This document shows, piece after piece, positions 1-9,717 of a stretch of 64,000 bases of DNA (positions are counted from its first letter, which is position 1; each line of letters opens with the position of its first letter). The position numbers and the translations under genes were made by a program. The notes below the pieces were generated by a model. The model did no database searches. It was not told where the DNA came from and saw only the letters and a list, made by a program, of their open reading frames with translations. Location: contig WRBD01000008.1 of the NCBI GenBank assembly GCA_009779835.1, forward strand, positions 17,151-81,150, read 5' to 3'. Source of the DNA: Defluviitaleaceae bacterium (lineage in GTDB: Bacteria > Bacillota > Clostridia > Lachnospirales > WQUN01).

Positions 1-18
1 GTAAGCGGCGCGAAATAA
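1..18 (+). CDS. 3' end of an upstream gene (partial)
   Basis: The first six codons read V-S-G-A-K-stop (TAA at 16-18), followed after 14 bases by the next gene. This fits the tail of a co-transcribed upstream gene belonging to the same cluster. Too little is present to identify it, and the frame is chosen only because it ends neatly before the next start. Confidence 0.3.
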   Translation, partial: VSGAK

Positions 19-32
19 GAGAAGATTCTCCC

Positions 33-1652
33 ATGCAAAACTCGGGTTCTTTCAATGGTTTGCCGGAATCAAGCAAACGGACAGCTTCTGTAGATGGCAC
101 ACCCCTTCCGGATATCAGTTGGCTGGAGGATGATAGCAACAGTGATGCGGGTTGGCTGGATAGCTCTGATAGTAAAAAAAGCTCTGCCAATCGACAAATT
201 AACGCGCCGACGGAAGGTTTTTATACTTTGTCCGAATTAAAAAAACATTTCGGTGAAGAAAATGTGAAGCCGCTTTTAGACAGGGATGTTCATGCACCGC
301 CTGCACTTGCAAACAAGCCGGAATATAGAGCAGATTTACTTGTCGGCGTTGAAATTACAACTCGTAAAGATGGATATGAAACCACCACTACTTACAGGAA
401 GCGTTATTGTGAGTGTGAAAAAGAACTTATGAACGCCGCCGGAATGAAAGCAAGCTATGTAATTTTGATGCTTGGGCCAAGTAGTTCAGGTAAAACAATG
501 TTTTTAATTGCGTTGCACAAAGCATTGAAAGTTGACGGCGGGTATCTTTTACCGCCACCTGAAGACGAAAATTCTCGAGGGGGTATTGCAAAACTTCTTG
601 TCACTGTTTTGTCTGGCGGAGGAGAAGGAGATACGTCACTTAATAAAATGTCGGATGATTTATTCGATGACGGAAAATTGCCGTTGTCAACATTTTCGTT
701 GGAAAATGAACCGCTTGTGCTGGACGTTTCTGTAGATTTTAAAAATGGGAAAAGTAATAACGCGCTTTTATTTCTTCGCGATATGCCGGGTGAATGGTTA
801 ACGAAACCGGACAAAGCAGAAGAACTTGAAACTATTGCAAAGCAGTTTTCATTATTTGATGCATTCATAATGATGCTGGATCCGTTTACATTCACAAGCC
901 GCAATGTTTTCAGAAGCGAAGGTAATAATGAAAATATGGATAAAATAAAATTAAAATATATAGACATCCTCAATGGAGTTTTGACAGGTCAAGTTGTGCC
1001 CTATGTGGGCGGAAAAAAAATAAACAAACCAACAGCCGTAGTAATAACAAAGGGCGACCATTTTTTCAATCAGCAGAATTATCAACGATTGGAGCAAAAT
1101 GGTGTTGCGCGCTCGTTCCCAACGCTTACCTCTTGGCAGAAAGCCAGTTTTGATAAACTTTATTTTTCCGAAATAGATAATGATGTCGGGCGCATTTTAA
1201 ACAGCCTTTCAATCAATATAATAAATATGCTTGAAAAAAATTTCGGAAATACATTTTACGCTTTGGTTTCTGCGTTAAGCAAACTTCCAATTGACATCGA
1301 ATATAATAAAGAAGGCTCTCTTGGGCGGGGCGATTACGTTTCTAACCCCAATGTTATAAAGCCGTGGCGTGTCGCAGACCCGTTTATTCGTATGCTTATG
1401 CGACTTAATATTGTGCCGCCGTTTGACAAAGTTGAAATTCGCACGATTGATATGGAACCACACGATTTAAGGCTTGGACGAAACACAAAATATCTCGCGG
1501 AAGTTAATGATTGGGGCAGGACATACTGTAATGCATGGGACGACCTTGCGGGTGAAATTTTGCCGACAAAAGGCGGACAAACGAGGCAGACGGGATCGGG
1601 GCAACCACAAAAACCGCCAAGAAAAGGAATCTTCGGAGGGTGGAAAAAATGA
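33..1652 (+). CDS. Cytosolic P-loop GTPase of a GTPase/GAP1-type system
   Basis: This 539-residue soluble protein has the motifs of a TRAFAC-like GTPase. There is a P-loop GPSSSGKT (residues 148-155), a G3-like DMPG (D250 to G253) after a hydrophobic strand, and a G4-like TKGD (339-342) after the strand AVVI. The first 60 residues are polar, Ser/Asp-rich and probably disordered, and the C-terminus is a short Pro/Gly/Lys tail. No membrane segment is visible. The purine-rich AGAGAAG lies upstream of the ATG. Its stop overlaps the next start as ATGA, so the two proteins are probably made in equal amounts. The neighbour resembles GTPase-associated protein 1, which supports a signalling GTPase rather than a translation factor. 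Exact family is inferred; nucleotide specificity rests on the TKGD motif. Confidence 0.75.
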   Translation: MQNSGSFNGLPESSKRTASVDGTPLPDISWLEDDSNSDAGWLDSSDSKKSSANRQINAPTEGFYTLSELKKHFGEENVKPLLDRDVHAPPALANKPEYRADLLVGVEITTRKDGYETTTTYRKRYCECEKELMNAAGMKASYVILMLGPSSSGKTMFLIALHKALKVDGGYLLPPPEDENSRGGIAKLLVTVLSGGGEGDTSLNKMSDDLFDDGKLPLSTFSLENEPLVLDVSVDFKNGKSNNALLFLRDMPGEWLTKPDKAEELETIAKQFSLFDAFIMMLDPFTFTSRNVFRSEGNNENMDKIKLKYIDILNGVLTGQVVPYVGGKKINKPTAVVITKGDHFFNQQNYQRLEQNGVARSFPTLTSWQKASFDKLYFSEIDNDVGRILNSLSINIINMLEKNFGNTFYALVSALSKLPIDIEYNKEGSLGRGDYVSNPNVIKPWRVADPFIRMLMRLNIVPPFDKVEIRTIDMEPHDLRLGRNTKYLAEVNDWGRTYCNAWDDLAGEILPTKGGQTRQTGSGQPQKPPRKGIFGGWKK

Positions 1653-4579
1653 CGGGACATCATATTTACACACGCTCTTGGTATGAATACGATTCACGAT
1701 CCAAGAATCCGGGTACTTTTACGGTTGAACTTACAAGCGGGCTTTTTGAGCCAAATACAAGTGATGTTATTTATCACAAATTAAATCCTGTTTTGGCGGG
1801 AACGCAGCCTTCAATTGCGGGGTATGACTTGGAGCATTCTTTACTTCGCATTTTTCATCCGACTCCGGATTCAACTGTTGTTGCGCGAAGTTATTTTGTA
1901 AACGATGAAATTACAAAGCGCGGCATTGTGCAATACAGTTTCGGGCTTGTGTTTTCCAATGAAGCAAATAACAGATTTTTGCGTTTTCCAAAACACGCGT
2001 TTGAGCTTTCAGCCGTTGAACCTTATGAAGAATTTGTTAAGCGCGTTTCGGAAGAAGAGCCGATTGAGTATTCCTCCATGTATGACCCCAACCCGAATGA
2101 TTATCAACAGCCAACAGTCTTTTCACGCGAAGACTTGATGCGAATCGGTTTTAATGAAGACATTTTTACAAAGTTCTTCATCTCACTGGGGAAAGCTATT
2201 ACTTCTCAAAAAGATGACCAAAGAGTTGCGGTGATTCTTCCCGAAGTACATACAGGTGAAAAGATAATTTTAGCTGTTTTAACTATTCTTCCGCCGTGGC
2301 TTGTAGGCAAATTTGGTGCAGTTTCACGTTGGTCCGGTGCGCTTGAAGGCAGAAACTCGGCATCAATTAACGGCATTCAATTGGTTTTTTATTCAGGAGA
2401 AAAGCCTCCTCACGACACCATTTCAGCCATAATTGATTTAACAAACGCACATCTCCACAAAAACATTGAAGACATAACCGCAGAACAACAAGAACTTGCT
2501 AAATGGTATTGGGAAAACATCGGCAAACCCGATAATTTGAAAAGCATGGCGGATTACATGATTGAAAAATACCGGCAACTTATGGATAAAATGCCGTTTC
2601 CTGTTTTTGCTCATTGTTTTTATTTATGGAATACGTTCCATTTAAATAATTATGATACTAAGTTTCTATCATTCAGCATGGCTTCGCGTGCAATTAACAG
2701 CATTGTCAGCGCTTTTGGAAAAAATTTAGAAAAATACTTCTCAAACAAATTTATGCTAACGAGTATTTTTAGAATTTTCATAGAACAGCTTGAAAGTTCT
2801 GCTACATCACAGATTAGTGAATCTACAGTGCGCTCGGTTTGCTTACTTGCAAACAACGATTTTAAAGCAGGTGACCAACTTCAAGCAAGGCATTTTATTA
2901 AACCAATGGCAGACAGGTTTTTTGATTACAACGAATGGATTAAACTTGAGCCGATTCTACAATACTACTCCAAAATGTTGAAAGATAGCGCATCGGAAGA
3001 AAATTTTAATGAAGCAATCGCATTTTTCGGGTTGGCTTTATTAAGTGTGAATAAAAAACTTGCAGATGATGCCGCAGCGGTTCTTTCAAATTATGCCAAT
3101 GCAAGCGTTGCTGTAATGCTTGCTGAAGGTACAAATCATGTGAATGAGTATAAAAAAATTGCACTTTTACTTAAAGATGCAAAAAGACAAATGAATTTGG
3201 ACATTTCAACATGGGAAAATGTTTCAAAGAATGAAGCCGCTTCACGAATGTTTTTTCTTTTGGAAAAATTTAATCGTGAGAATGCAAATATAAATCCGCC
3301 GGGCAACAAACAGCTTGATAATGTTCTAAATGGGATTCAAAAACTACAGCCCAGTGAAAAAAGCGACGCTATTCAAACCTTGCTTTATCTTTACTGGAAT
3401 GCGGACACGTTAAAAGATGCCGCTCAAATGCAAAAATACGTGAAATATTTGCATGAAAACCAAAAATTAAAATTATACTTACAAAACGATATAGGCACAG
3501 ATGATATTCGCGAAATTTTTAAAGGCGAAGTTGACCATGCCTTAGATACCCGCGAATTTATCTCTGATGACGAAAAAATCAACGCAATTTTAGAATGGCT
3601 TGCCAAACTCCGAAATGATTGTGGTTTCCCCGATTCCGACCCGATTTTTATGCACCTTGGGGAGAAGCTTACGGTGCTTGGCGGAATAGATACAATATGT
3701 GAAGTATTAAGCCCGAAATCAATAAAAACACTTGCCGAAGTATTTAAAAAACTTGGCGCAACCGATAAGGCGGATATGCTTTATGAAATTATAAAATTCG
3801 ATGAAGCAGGCGGCTCAAAAGGTGATTTTTCAAGAATAATTAGAAATTCGAATGTGAAATATAAATATTTCTTAATACGAATTGAATATTGGTTTAACAA
3901 TTCAACAGATATTCCCGCCGAGTGGGCACTGACTCGCGCTGTTTATGAAGCAGAAAGTAGAAACATGGCGTTAAGTTACACTTCTACCACTGCTGAAATG
4001 TACCTGAACTACAGGCGTGATAAGCGCGAACCAAAAGAAGATTTGATAGATTTATACGAGGCAATGCATCTTGTAGATGATGGCCGTTACGAACACAGTA
4101 TTTCAGATGATATTTTTAAATCTTTGAAAGGCAAAGTTTTTCAAATTGTCAACGAACTTGAAGACAGAAATTTTTGCGATACCTTGTTTGCAACCGCCAC
4201 AAAGTTTAAAAATTTTGCGAGTCCGCATTCAATCCATACGCGAATGTATCAAGCGGGAAGAGAAATTGCTAATCGAATAAAAAATAACTACTCTTCCGAA
4301 GACCCGCCCTATGATATTCTTAAAAAATTTCATCCGGGCGAAGGGGCGCCAATGTCATTCGCCAGTGATTATTCCGTGTTACCATCTGTGTTATCATTTT
4401 TTATATTTATTGGGGTTTGCCTTGCTACGGTTTCCGGTATCATTTTGATTTTAAGCCCGGTGGGTCTTACGGGAATGCTGTTGACGATGTTTCCGCTTTG
4501 GTTTGTAACCGTCTTGGCTGTATGTATGTTTATATCTCTTGTACTTACGATATTTCAATTACTTTATCCCGATTATTAA
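1649..4579 (+). CDS. GTPase-associated protein 1 (GAP1)-like large protein with C-terminal membrane anchor
   Basis: This protein has 976 residues when started at ATG 1649, which overlaps the GTPase stop as ATGA and has GGAGGG at 1635-1640. An in-frame GTG at 1640 is less well placed. The N-terminal roughly 250 residues (opening HHIYTRSWYEYD, with a TFTVELTSGL stretch and a later RGIVQYSFGLVF strand) resemble the N-terminal domain of GAP1 proteins, which are encoded next to GTPases in predicted conflict systems. The middle is long and alpha-helical with no motif I recognise. Two hydrophobic segments at about residues 910-970 end the protein, so it probably docks the GTPase at the membrane. The family call comes from remembered sequence character plus gene context, not from a search. 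Confidence 0.6.
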   Translation: MTGHHIYTRSWYEYDSRSKNPGTFTVELTSGLFEPNTSDVIYHKLNPVLAGTQPSIAGYDLEHSLLRIFHPTPDSTVVARSYFVNDEITKRGIVQYSFGLVFSNEANNRFLRFPKHAFELSAVEPYEEFVKRVSEEEPIEYSSMYDPNPNDYQQPTVFSREDLMRIGFNEDIFTKFFISLGKAITSQKDDQRVAVILPEVHTGEKIILAVLTILPPWLVGKFGAVSRWSGALEGRNSASINGIQLVFYSGEKPPHDTISAIIDLTNAHLHKNIEDITAEQQELAKWYWENIGKPDNLKSMADYMIEKYRQLMDKMPFPVFAHCFYLWNTFHLNNYDTKFLSFSMASRAINSIVSAFGKNLEKYFSNKFMLTSIFRIFIEQLESSATSQISESTVRSVCLLANNDFKAGDQLQARHFIKPMADRFFDYNEWIKLEPILQYYSKMLKDSASEENFNEAIAFFGLALLSVNKKLADDAAAVLSNYANASVAVMLAEGTNHVNEYKKIALLLKDAKRQMNLDISTWENVSKNEAASRMFFLLEKFNRENANINPPGNKQLDNVLNGIQKLQPSEKSDAIQTLLYLYWNADTLKDAAQMQKYVKYLHENQKLKLYLQNDIGTDDIREIFKGEVDHALDTREFISDDEKINAILEWLAKLRNDCGFPDSDPIFMHLGEKLTVLGGIDTICEVLSPKSIKTLAEVFKKLGATDKADMLYEIIKFDEAGGSKGDFSRIIRNSNVKYKYFLIRIEYWFNNSTDIPAEWALTRAVYEAESRNMALSYTSTTAEMYLNYRRDKREPKEDLIDLYEAMHLVDDGRYEHSISDDIFKSLKGKVFQIVNELEDRNFCDTLFATATKFKNFASPHSIHTRMYQAGREIANRIKNNYSSEDPPYDILKKFHPGEGAPMSFASDYSVLPSVLSFFIFIGVCLATVSGIILILSPVGLTGMLLTMFPLWFVTVLAVCMFISLVLTIFQLLYPDY

Positions 4580-4595
4580 AGGAGCGAAGAGTCTT

Positions 4596-5561
4596 ATGAG
4601 AAGAAGACATTTTTTTGTACTTACGTTTTTTTTGTTGTTCTTGGCAGCAGCTACTTTGCCCGCGCATATTTTAATTTACGCGGACACCGAATGCGAAAAT
4701 TTCAATTGCGATGATGATGACTGCGATGGCGAAAATTGTGTTGAAGAAGATACACCCGCCGCCGACCCAAATGACCTCACGTATGCTTTTTTATGTCCGG
4801 TTTTCCGTGCTGCTATCCGTGATGAATTGAATCATAAAGAAGAAAATGGGAACTATCCTCCTATATACCAAGAAGATTTAAATAGAATTACGCGGCTAAG
4901 TTTATACGGCGGCGAAATGGAACGTCTGCACGGCACTAGGATAAGAAGTCTTGCGGGTGTTGAACATTTAACTAATTTGGAATACTTGAAAGTTGATAGC
5001 AATTATCTCATTCCTTTTGATGAAGAAACCGGAACAGGGATAGACGTATCACAGAATGAAAAATTAACAGAATTAAATGTGCACAATAATTTTATCAGTA
5101 GTCCCGATGAAGTAAAAGGGTGGCGAGATGGTTTTCACATTGGAAGTGGAGTGGCTCGCACGGACGTTCCTCGTCCGCCATATCCTATGCCTGCCCCGGG
5201 AATAACTCCTCCTCCCCATTCTGAGCCAACCACTGCTTCCAATGAAGAAAACACTGCCGGCGAAGAAGACAACTATGACAACGAAGGAAACCGTGAGTCA
5301 TTTGGTGTTCCAATAGAAAGGAATCATCCCAATGAAGTTATACGACGGGCACTGAGGGATTCCACTTCATTTGAGGGTACGGTAGTTCTTTCTGTTGACG
5401 TACGACGCGAAAGTTATAATAGTGATTGGGTTGTAATAAATGCAAGCGAAGTACCCGAACCCGGCACTCTATATGTAATATTCACATGGGTACTGGTTGT
5501 CTTGATTTTTCTAATGTTTATATTAAATCTATTGATTCTTATAGTTCGTAGTAGAAATTAA
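4596..5561 (+). CDS. Membrane-anchored extracellular protein with leucine-rich repeats
   Basis: I start this at ATG 4596 behind AAAGGAG (4578-4584); an upstream in-frame start at 4539 would lie inside the GAP1 gene. The 321-residue product begins with a classic signal peptide (basic MRRRH, then a 20-residue hydrophobic core) and a Cys/Asp-rich stretch. About four internalin-like leucine-rich repeat turns follow (ITRLSLYGGE, LTNLEYLKVDSN, LTELNVHNN). A Pro/Glu-rich linker leads to one C-terminal transmembrane helix ending in a short basic tail. The topology is type I: outside domain, one anchor. Such repeats usually bind protein or glycan ligands. Its place between GAP1 and the vWA protein suggests an exterior sensor or receptor for the cluster, which is inference. 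Confidence 0.65.
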   Translation: MRRRHFFVLTFFLLFLAAATLPAHILIYADTECENFNCDDDDCDGENCVEEDTPAADPNDLTYAFLCPVFRAAIRDELNHKEENGNYPPIYQEDLNRITRLSLYGGEMERLHGTRIRSLAGVEHLTNLEYLKVDSNYLIPFDEETGTGIDVSQNEKLTELNVHNNFISSPDEVKGWRDGFHIGSGVARTDVPRPPYPMPAPGITPPPHSEPTTASNEENTAGEEDNYDNEGNRESFGVPIERNHPNEVIRRALRDSTSFEGTVVLSVDVRRESYNSDWVVINASEVPEPGTLYVIFTWVLVVLIFLMFILNLLILIVRSRN

Positions 5562-5579
5562 TAATTTGGGGAGGGCTAC

Positions 5580-6935
5580 ATGGTTATAAAATCACCGTTA
5601 AATTTTTTAATGCTACTTTTTAGTTTTTTTGCGGCAATTGCCGTTTTCTTTTTGGGCGAGGTTTTACTTAGATTTATCTCGGGCTTGCCGTTTATTTTTC
5701 AATGCGCGATTTATTTGACCTTTGTAACAACTCTTTGCTTTGCTGCAATTTTTATTTCGGAAAAAATTTATTCGGGTTATTACATTCCGCGCGGACGTGT
5801 TACTTTTGGCGGAACTTGCGCAAAAGCGGCGGCAATTTTTATCCCTTGCGCGTTCGCTCTCGGGCTTCTTACGCAGTTACTTTACGGTTTTATTTTTACG
5901 GAAACCCGTGGCGACCATACAGTCGTAGATGGAGAAGTTTCCGGCGCAATGATACAAATGATTGGCGAAATGGAAATAGGACGCCGCGACGCGCTGGATT
6001 TGGTCATTGTGGTAGATACCACCGGTTCTATGGGTTCGTATATTAACGATGTCAGAAGGGATATTAGTCATGTGTATGACGCACTTGCAAACCAAACCCG
6101 CGATTTCCGTGTGGCACTTATAGATTACAGGGATTTTCCCTCACGCACCATGTATGCGGGCGACTATCCCGCCAAGCTTCAGCTTAATTTTACATCGGAA
6201 CGGCATGAAATTGCCAATGCCATAAACGCGCTCACATTGGGTAACGGAGGGGATATACCGGAAACCATGTATTCCGCGCTAAGCATGGCGGCGGGACTTG
6301 ATTGGCGACCGGATGCGCATAAACACATCATTGTGCTTACAGACGCGGAACCGCTTGACCCCGAACCCTATACATACTACACCATGAACCAAATAATTGA
6401 TATGTTGGAATACGGGGACATTGAGCTGCACCTTATAGGTGCGGGCGATAGTCCGGTTATGCTTGCCTTTTTTGAAGAAATATCTGAACGTACGGGGAAT
6501 GATTTTGCTCATGTTGTACCGGTAATTACGTTTGCAAGTTTTATAGTAGAACAAGAAATTGAAACTTGGTGGGAAAGACCTCATTTACTTTTGGCGTTTG
6601 ACGGCTCAGGGGAAAGGGGAGGTGCTATGAAAATTGCCGTACACGCCTTATTAATGTCACTTTGGGGAATATTCACAGGCATTGCTGTAGTTGTATTCTT
6701 AAATAACAGCAAATTGTTTACCACGTTTTTGATACACCGGATTATTGTTTCGATAGTTATATCAACTATATTTGCAATAATGATGGCAGATGCAGACATA
6801 ATTACGAATTTGGCGGCGCGCGCATTATTAGCATTAGGAGTTTGCCTATTATATCTGCCGACATTCAGTTGGGGCGATACTATTGCACCTCAAAATAGGA
6901 ATCCTACTGCGCCCTCGGCAGATTCGGGATGGTAA
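5580..6935 (+). CDS. Polytopic membrane protein with von Willebrand factor A domain
   Basis: The 451-residue protein has three N-terminal membrane helices (about residues 8-30, 38-60 and 82-105), a vWA domain and about three C-terminal helices. The metal-ion-dependent adhesion site is intact: DTTGS at 146-150, a conserved Thr/Asp-containing NGGDIPET loop and the later LTDAEP strand end. GGGGAGG at 5567-5573 sets the start. vWA domains bind partner proteins through the bound divalent cation. Next to a PP2C phosphatase and Ser/Thr kinases it recalls the TerY-P triad (vWA, phosphatase, kinase) described in bacterial stress and conflict gene clusters. The membrane embedding differs from soluble TerY. 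Confidence 0.8.
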   Translation: MVIKSPLNFLMLLFSFFAAIAVFFLGEVLLRFISGLPFIFQCAIYLTFVTTLCFAAIFISEKIYSGYYIPRGRVTFGGTCAKAAAIFIPCAFALGLLTQLLYGFIFTETRGDHTVVDGEVSGAMIQMIGEMEIGRRDALDLVIVVDTTGSMGSYINDVRRDISHVYDALANQTRDFRVALIDYRDFPSRTMYAGDYPAKLQLNFTSERHEIANAINALTLGNGGDIPETMYSALSMAAGLDWRPDAHKHIIVLTDAEPLDPEPYTYYTMNQIIDMLEYGDIELHLIGAGDSPVMLAFFEEISERTGNDFAHVVPVITFASFIVEQEIETWWERPHLLLAFDGSGERGGAMKIAVHALLMSLWGIFTGIAVVVFLNNSKLFTTFLIHRIIVSIVISTIFAIMMADADIITNLAARALLALGVCLLYLPTFSWGDTIAPQNRNPTAPSADSGW

Positions 6936-6942
6936 CCGGTCA

Positions 6943-7665
6943 ATGTTTTTTGCTGCTAAAAAATTTTCGGTAACTTTTGCCGCCGCGTCGAGAATCGGAA
7001 AACGTGAGCGCAATGAAGATTCTGTTATCTCGCTTGTAAAAGACGACAGATATTGTTTTGTTGTCGCCGACGGACTGGGCGGGCATGGGCTTGGCGATTT
7101 AGCGTCAAAGACACTTACGTATGTTTTTTCGCGTGAATTTGACAGATGCACAAATATGAAAAGTAACCGGATATTTCTTTCGCACGCATTCGATTGTGCG
7201 CAGGAAGAAATTCTTGCTTTACAAGCCGCGAGGGGTATAAAAAAATATCAAGCTAAAACAACGGCGGTTGCTCTTTCAATTTTTAATGGGAAATACGCGT
7301 GGGGACATGTTGGAGATTCCCGCTTATATCGCTTTAATCGCGATATCTTAATCTCCCGCACGTTTGACCATAGTGTGCCGCAAATTCTTGCCCTTTCCAA
7401 TGAAATTTCCGAAGACGAAATTTCCACGCACCCCGACCGTTCACTTTTGCTTCACGCATTCGGCGATGAATGGGACGAACCGAAATACGAAATTTCAAAA
7501 GAAACATCGCTCAAACGCGGCAACTCATTTTTTTTATGTACGGACGGTGTTTGGGAATATGCAAAAATAAAACCTCCGCATAACATGGAAATAACCCCTG
7601 ATGTTTGGCTTTCCGTCATTATGAGTGAAACACGAAACCGCAGGACAGGAAAGCGATTTAGATAA
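6943..7665 (+). CDS. PP2C-type Ser/Thr protein phosphatase, frameshifted before its last motif
   Basis: Starting at ATG 6943, just after the vWA stop, the frame encodes 240 residues of a metal-dependent PP2C phosphatase. Visible motifs are RNED with D26, the ADGLGGHG loop with D43, GDSRLY with D125 and CTDGVWEY with D201, all expected metal or phosphate contacts. The final PP2C motif, DNxT followed by hydrophobic residues, is absent from this frame, which ends in RRTGKRFR. It is present in the +1 frame directly overlapping the end: DLDNYSAIAITVK, stopping at 7694-7696. A one-base insertion (or two-base loss) around 7620-7645 therefore separates the last motif. It could be a true mutation, an assembly error or, less likely, programmed frameshifting. 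It should reverse the action of the neighbouring kinases. Confidence 0.8.
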   Translation: MFFAAKKFSVTFAAASRIGKRERNEDSVISLVKDDRYCFVVADGLGGHGLGDLASKTLTYVFSREFDRCTNMKSNRIFLSHAFDCAQEEILALQAARGIKKYQAKTTAVALSIFNGKYAWGHVGDSRLYRFNRDILISRTFDHSVPQILALSNEISEDEISTHPDRSLLLHAFGDEWDEPKYEISKETSLKRGNSFFLCTDGVWEYAKIKPPHNMEITPDVWLSVIMSETRNRRTGKRFR

Positions 7666-7710
7666 TTATTCCGCCATTGCAATTACCGTAAAATAGGGAG
7701 TTGATATTTA

Positions 7711-9693
7711 ATGAGATGTAATTATTGTTTTTCTTATCACGACGAAGGGGATACTTGTCCCGATTGCGGTTATGTGAAAGACCGGGAGGCGGACGAACTT
7801 TTTTATTTATACCCCGGCACAGAATTAAATAACCGTTACATAATCGGGCGGACACTTGGCGCAGGAGGGTTTGGCATTGTTTATAAGGCGTGGGATAAAA
7901 AGGAAGATATCCCTGTAGCGATAAAAGAATATTATCCAAGCGGGCTTGTAACACGCACACCCGGAATGGGGCAGCTAAACCTTATAGCAAAAAACCGTTC
8001 TTATGAATTTGAAGCCGGCTCACAACGCTTTGCGGCGGAATGTGCCGGAACAATGCAAATAGACAGGCAATATAAAAACAACCCTGCATTAATCCATAAT
8101 GTTTCGTGTTTTAATTATAACGGCACAACTTACCTTGTAATGGAATTATTGGAAGGTGAAACACTCACTCAATACGTTAAAAAAAACGGTGTTATCCCAT
8201 TGGATGATGCTTTAAAGATTGCTTCCGCAATTCTTGGCGCGGTGCGCGATATACATAATGTGAATATTATTCATCGTGATATCAGCCCCGACAATATTAT
8301 TATTTGCAAAGACGGCACGGTAAAACTAATCGACTTTGGTGCGGCGAAATTCGGAAAACGCGACAACGCACAAAATACAGAGCGCGTTATGAAGCCGGGC
8401 TATTCTCCGCCGGAGCAATACGAACAAGTCGAACGCTCGGGCAATTTTACAGATATCTATGCTGTTGGAGCAACTTTTTACTTTATGCTTACCAGTTATG
8501 AACCCACCGAATCCACCAACAGAAAAACAGGCGACTCGCTCGCGTCCCCCCGAAGCCTAAATCCACAAATTCCCCAAAACATCAGCGACGCAATTTTAAA
8601 ATCAATGGCAATAGACCACAGATTGCGCTTTAAAGACGCAACAGAATTTATGAAAGCACTTACCGGCGAAATAAAAGTTTCGCGTCCGGAAGTTGAACTT
8701 AAACGCCGCAAAACAAAACGCTTTTTTTCGATTGCAGCTTCATTTTTAATATTGTGTATTGCCGGATTTACTTCATATTATTATATAGACAGTATTGTCG
8801 GTGCGTTAAATGACGCTTCTATCGAAGTATGGTTTATTTTAACAGGTGATGAGTTCATTGATTCGCAAAGAACCGCCGCGCTTACACAGGTAGTTGAAGA
8901 TTTTAATTATCTACATTCAAACATAGAAATAGAGCTTCGCGGAATCCCGATTGACAGTTATGAGTCGGAAATTGAAAGCGCGTTGCTGGAAAACATGCCC
9001 ATACTTTTTGAATCGGGCGGGCTTAGTATGGAATTGTTATCGCAAACGGCGGATTTAAACGCCTCCGTAAACAGAGTGCGAAACAATGTTCACTTTTTGG
9101 AACACTACACACGTTTTTTCCCGGCGCGAAATCAAATGCCAACCGGCTTTAAAGTTTCTTGCATTTTTATTAACACAACAATTTCAACTTATGACAGGCC
9201 TTACGCCGATGATTTAACCACGCTTCTTGCTTCAATGCCCGTTGATACAAGCCGCGTTGCCGTGCGACACGGAAGTGAAGCAGACTTTATTACCGTTTTC
9301 GGCAGCGTAACATATGTTGATTCTTTGGAATTTTTCCTTAATGATGCCGGTGCGCTTTTTGCCGATACTTCAATACATCACATTATGCAGACGGAATTTG
9401 CCGGAAGATACAGAATGATTAGGCTCGGTACAAATACCGTGCCCGCTTCGTTCGGAGGAATATTCAGCGTAGCGGAAAGTAGTCGCGATGAACAAGCCGC
9501 AAAAATCCGCTTGCTTGAATTTATGCTTGGAAACCATGCGCAGCGCGTGATTCACGTTCAGCATCGCAGCGGTTTTATGCCGCTTAATATTAACGCACTT
9601 GGCACAGATGAAGCAGAACCTCGTACCTTCCGCCGTATTTTCGGAGAATTTTCAGAGTTGCTTGAAAATATGGAAAGCTTTGCGTTTAACTAA
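7711..9693 (+). CDS. Ser/Thr protein kinase with N-terminal zinc ribbon and extracellular solute-binding-like sensor
   Basis: This 660-residue protein has four parts. A zinc ribbon uses C3, C6, C16 and C19. A Hanks-type kinase domain follows (about 40-320) with glycine loop GAGGFGIVYK, catalytic K72, HRDISPDN (H188, D190, N195) and DFG at 208-210, so it should be active. One membrane helix lies at about 340-360. The exterior domain of about 300 residues resembles a family 1 extracellular solute-binding protein (hydrophobic start IEVWFILTG, later PTGFKVSCIFIN). The start follows AGGGAG at about 7695-7700. Fusing a periplasmic-type binding fold to a kinase suggests ligand-gated signalling. The ligand is unknown, and the ectodomain call is by overall pattern only. 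Confidence 0.8.
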   Translation: MRCNYCFSYHDEGDTCPDCGYVKDREADELFYLYPGTELNNRYIIGRTLGAGGFGIVYKAWDKKEDIPVAIKEYYPSGLVTRTPGMGQLNLIAKNRSYEFEAGSQRFAAECAGTMQIDRQYKNNPALIHNVSCFNYNGTTYLVMELLEGETLTQYVKKNGVIPLDDALKIASAILGAVRDIHNVNIIHRDISPDNIIICKDGTVKLIDFGAAKFGKRDNAQNTERVMKPGYSPPEQYEQVERSGNFTDIYAVGATFYFMLTSYEPTESTNRKTGDSLASPRSLNPQIPQNISDAILKSMAIDHRLRFKDATEFMKALTGEIKVSRPEVELKRRKTKRFFSIAASFLILCIAGFTSYYYIDSIVGALNDASIEVWFILTGDEFIDSQRTAALTQVVEDFNYLHSNIEIELRGIPIDSYESEIESALLENMPILFESGGLSMELLSQTADLNASVNRVRNNVHFLEHYTRFFPARNQMPTGFKVSCIFINTTISTYDRPYADDLTTLLASMPVDTSRVAVRHGSEADFITVFGSVTYVDSLEFFLNDAGALFADTSIHHIMQTEFAGRYRMIRLGTNTVPASFGGIFSVAESSRDEQAAKIRLLEFMLGNHAQRVIHVQHRSGFMPLNINALGTDEAEPRTFRRIFGEFSELLENMESFAFN

Positions 9694-9717
9694 TTCGTCG
9701 ATATGGAGGCATGACAT

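Noticed and set aside
4539..4595. Upstream in-frame start for the LRR protein
   Set aside because: It lies inside the preceding gene and would bury the signal peptide behind 19 extra residues; ATG 4596 has its own AAAGGAG.
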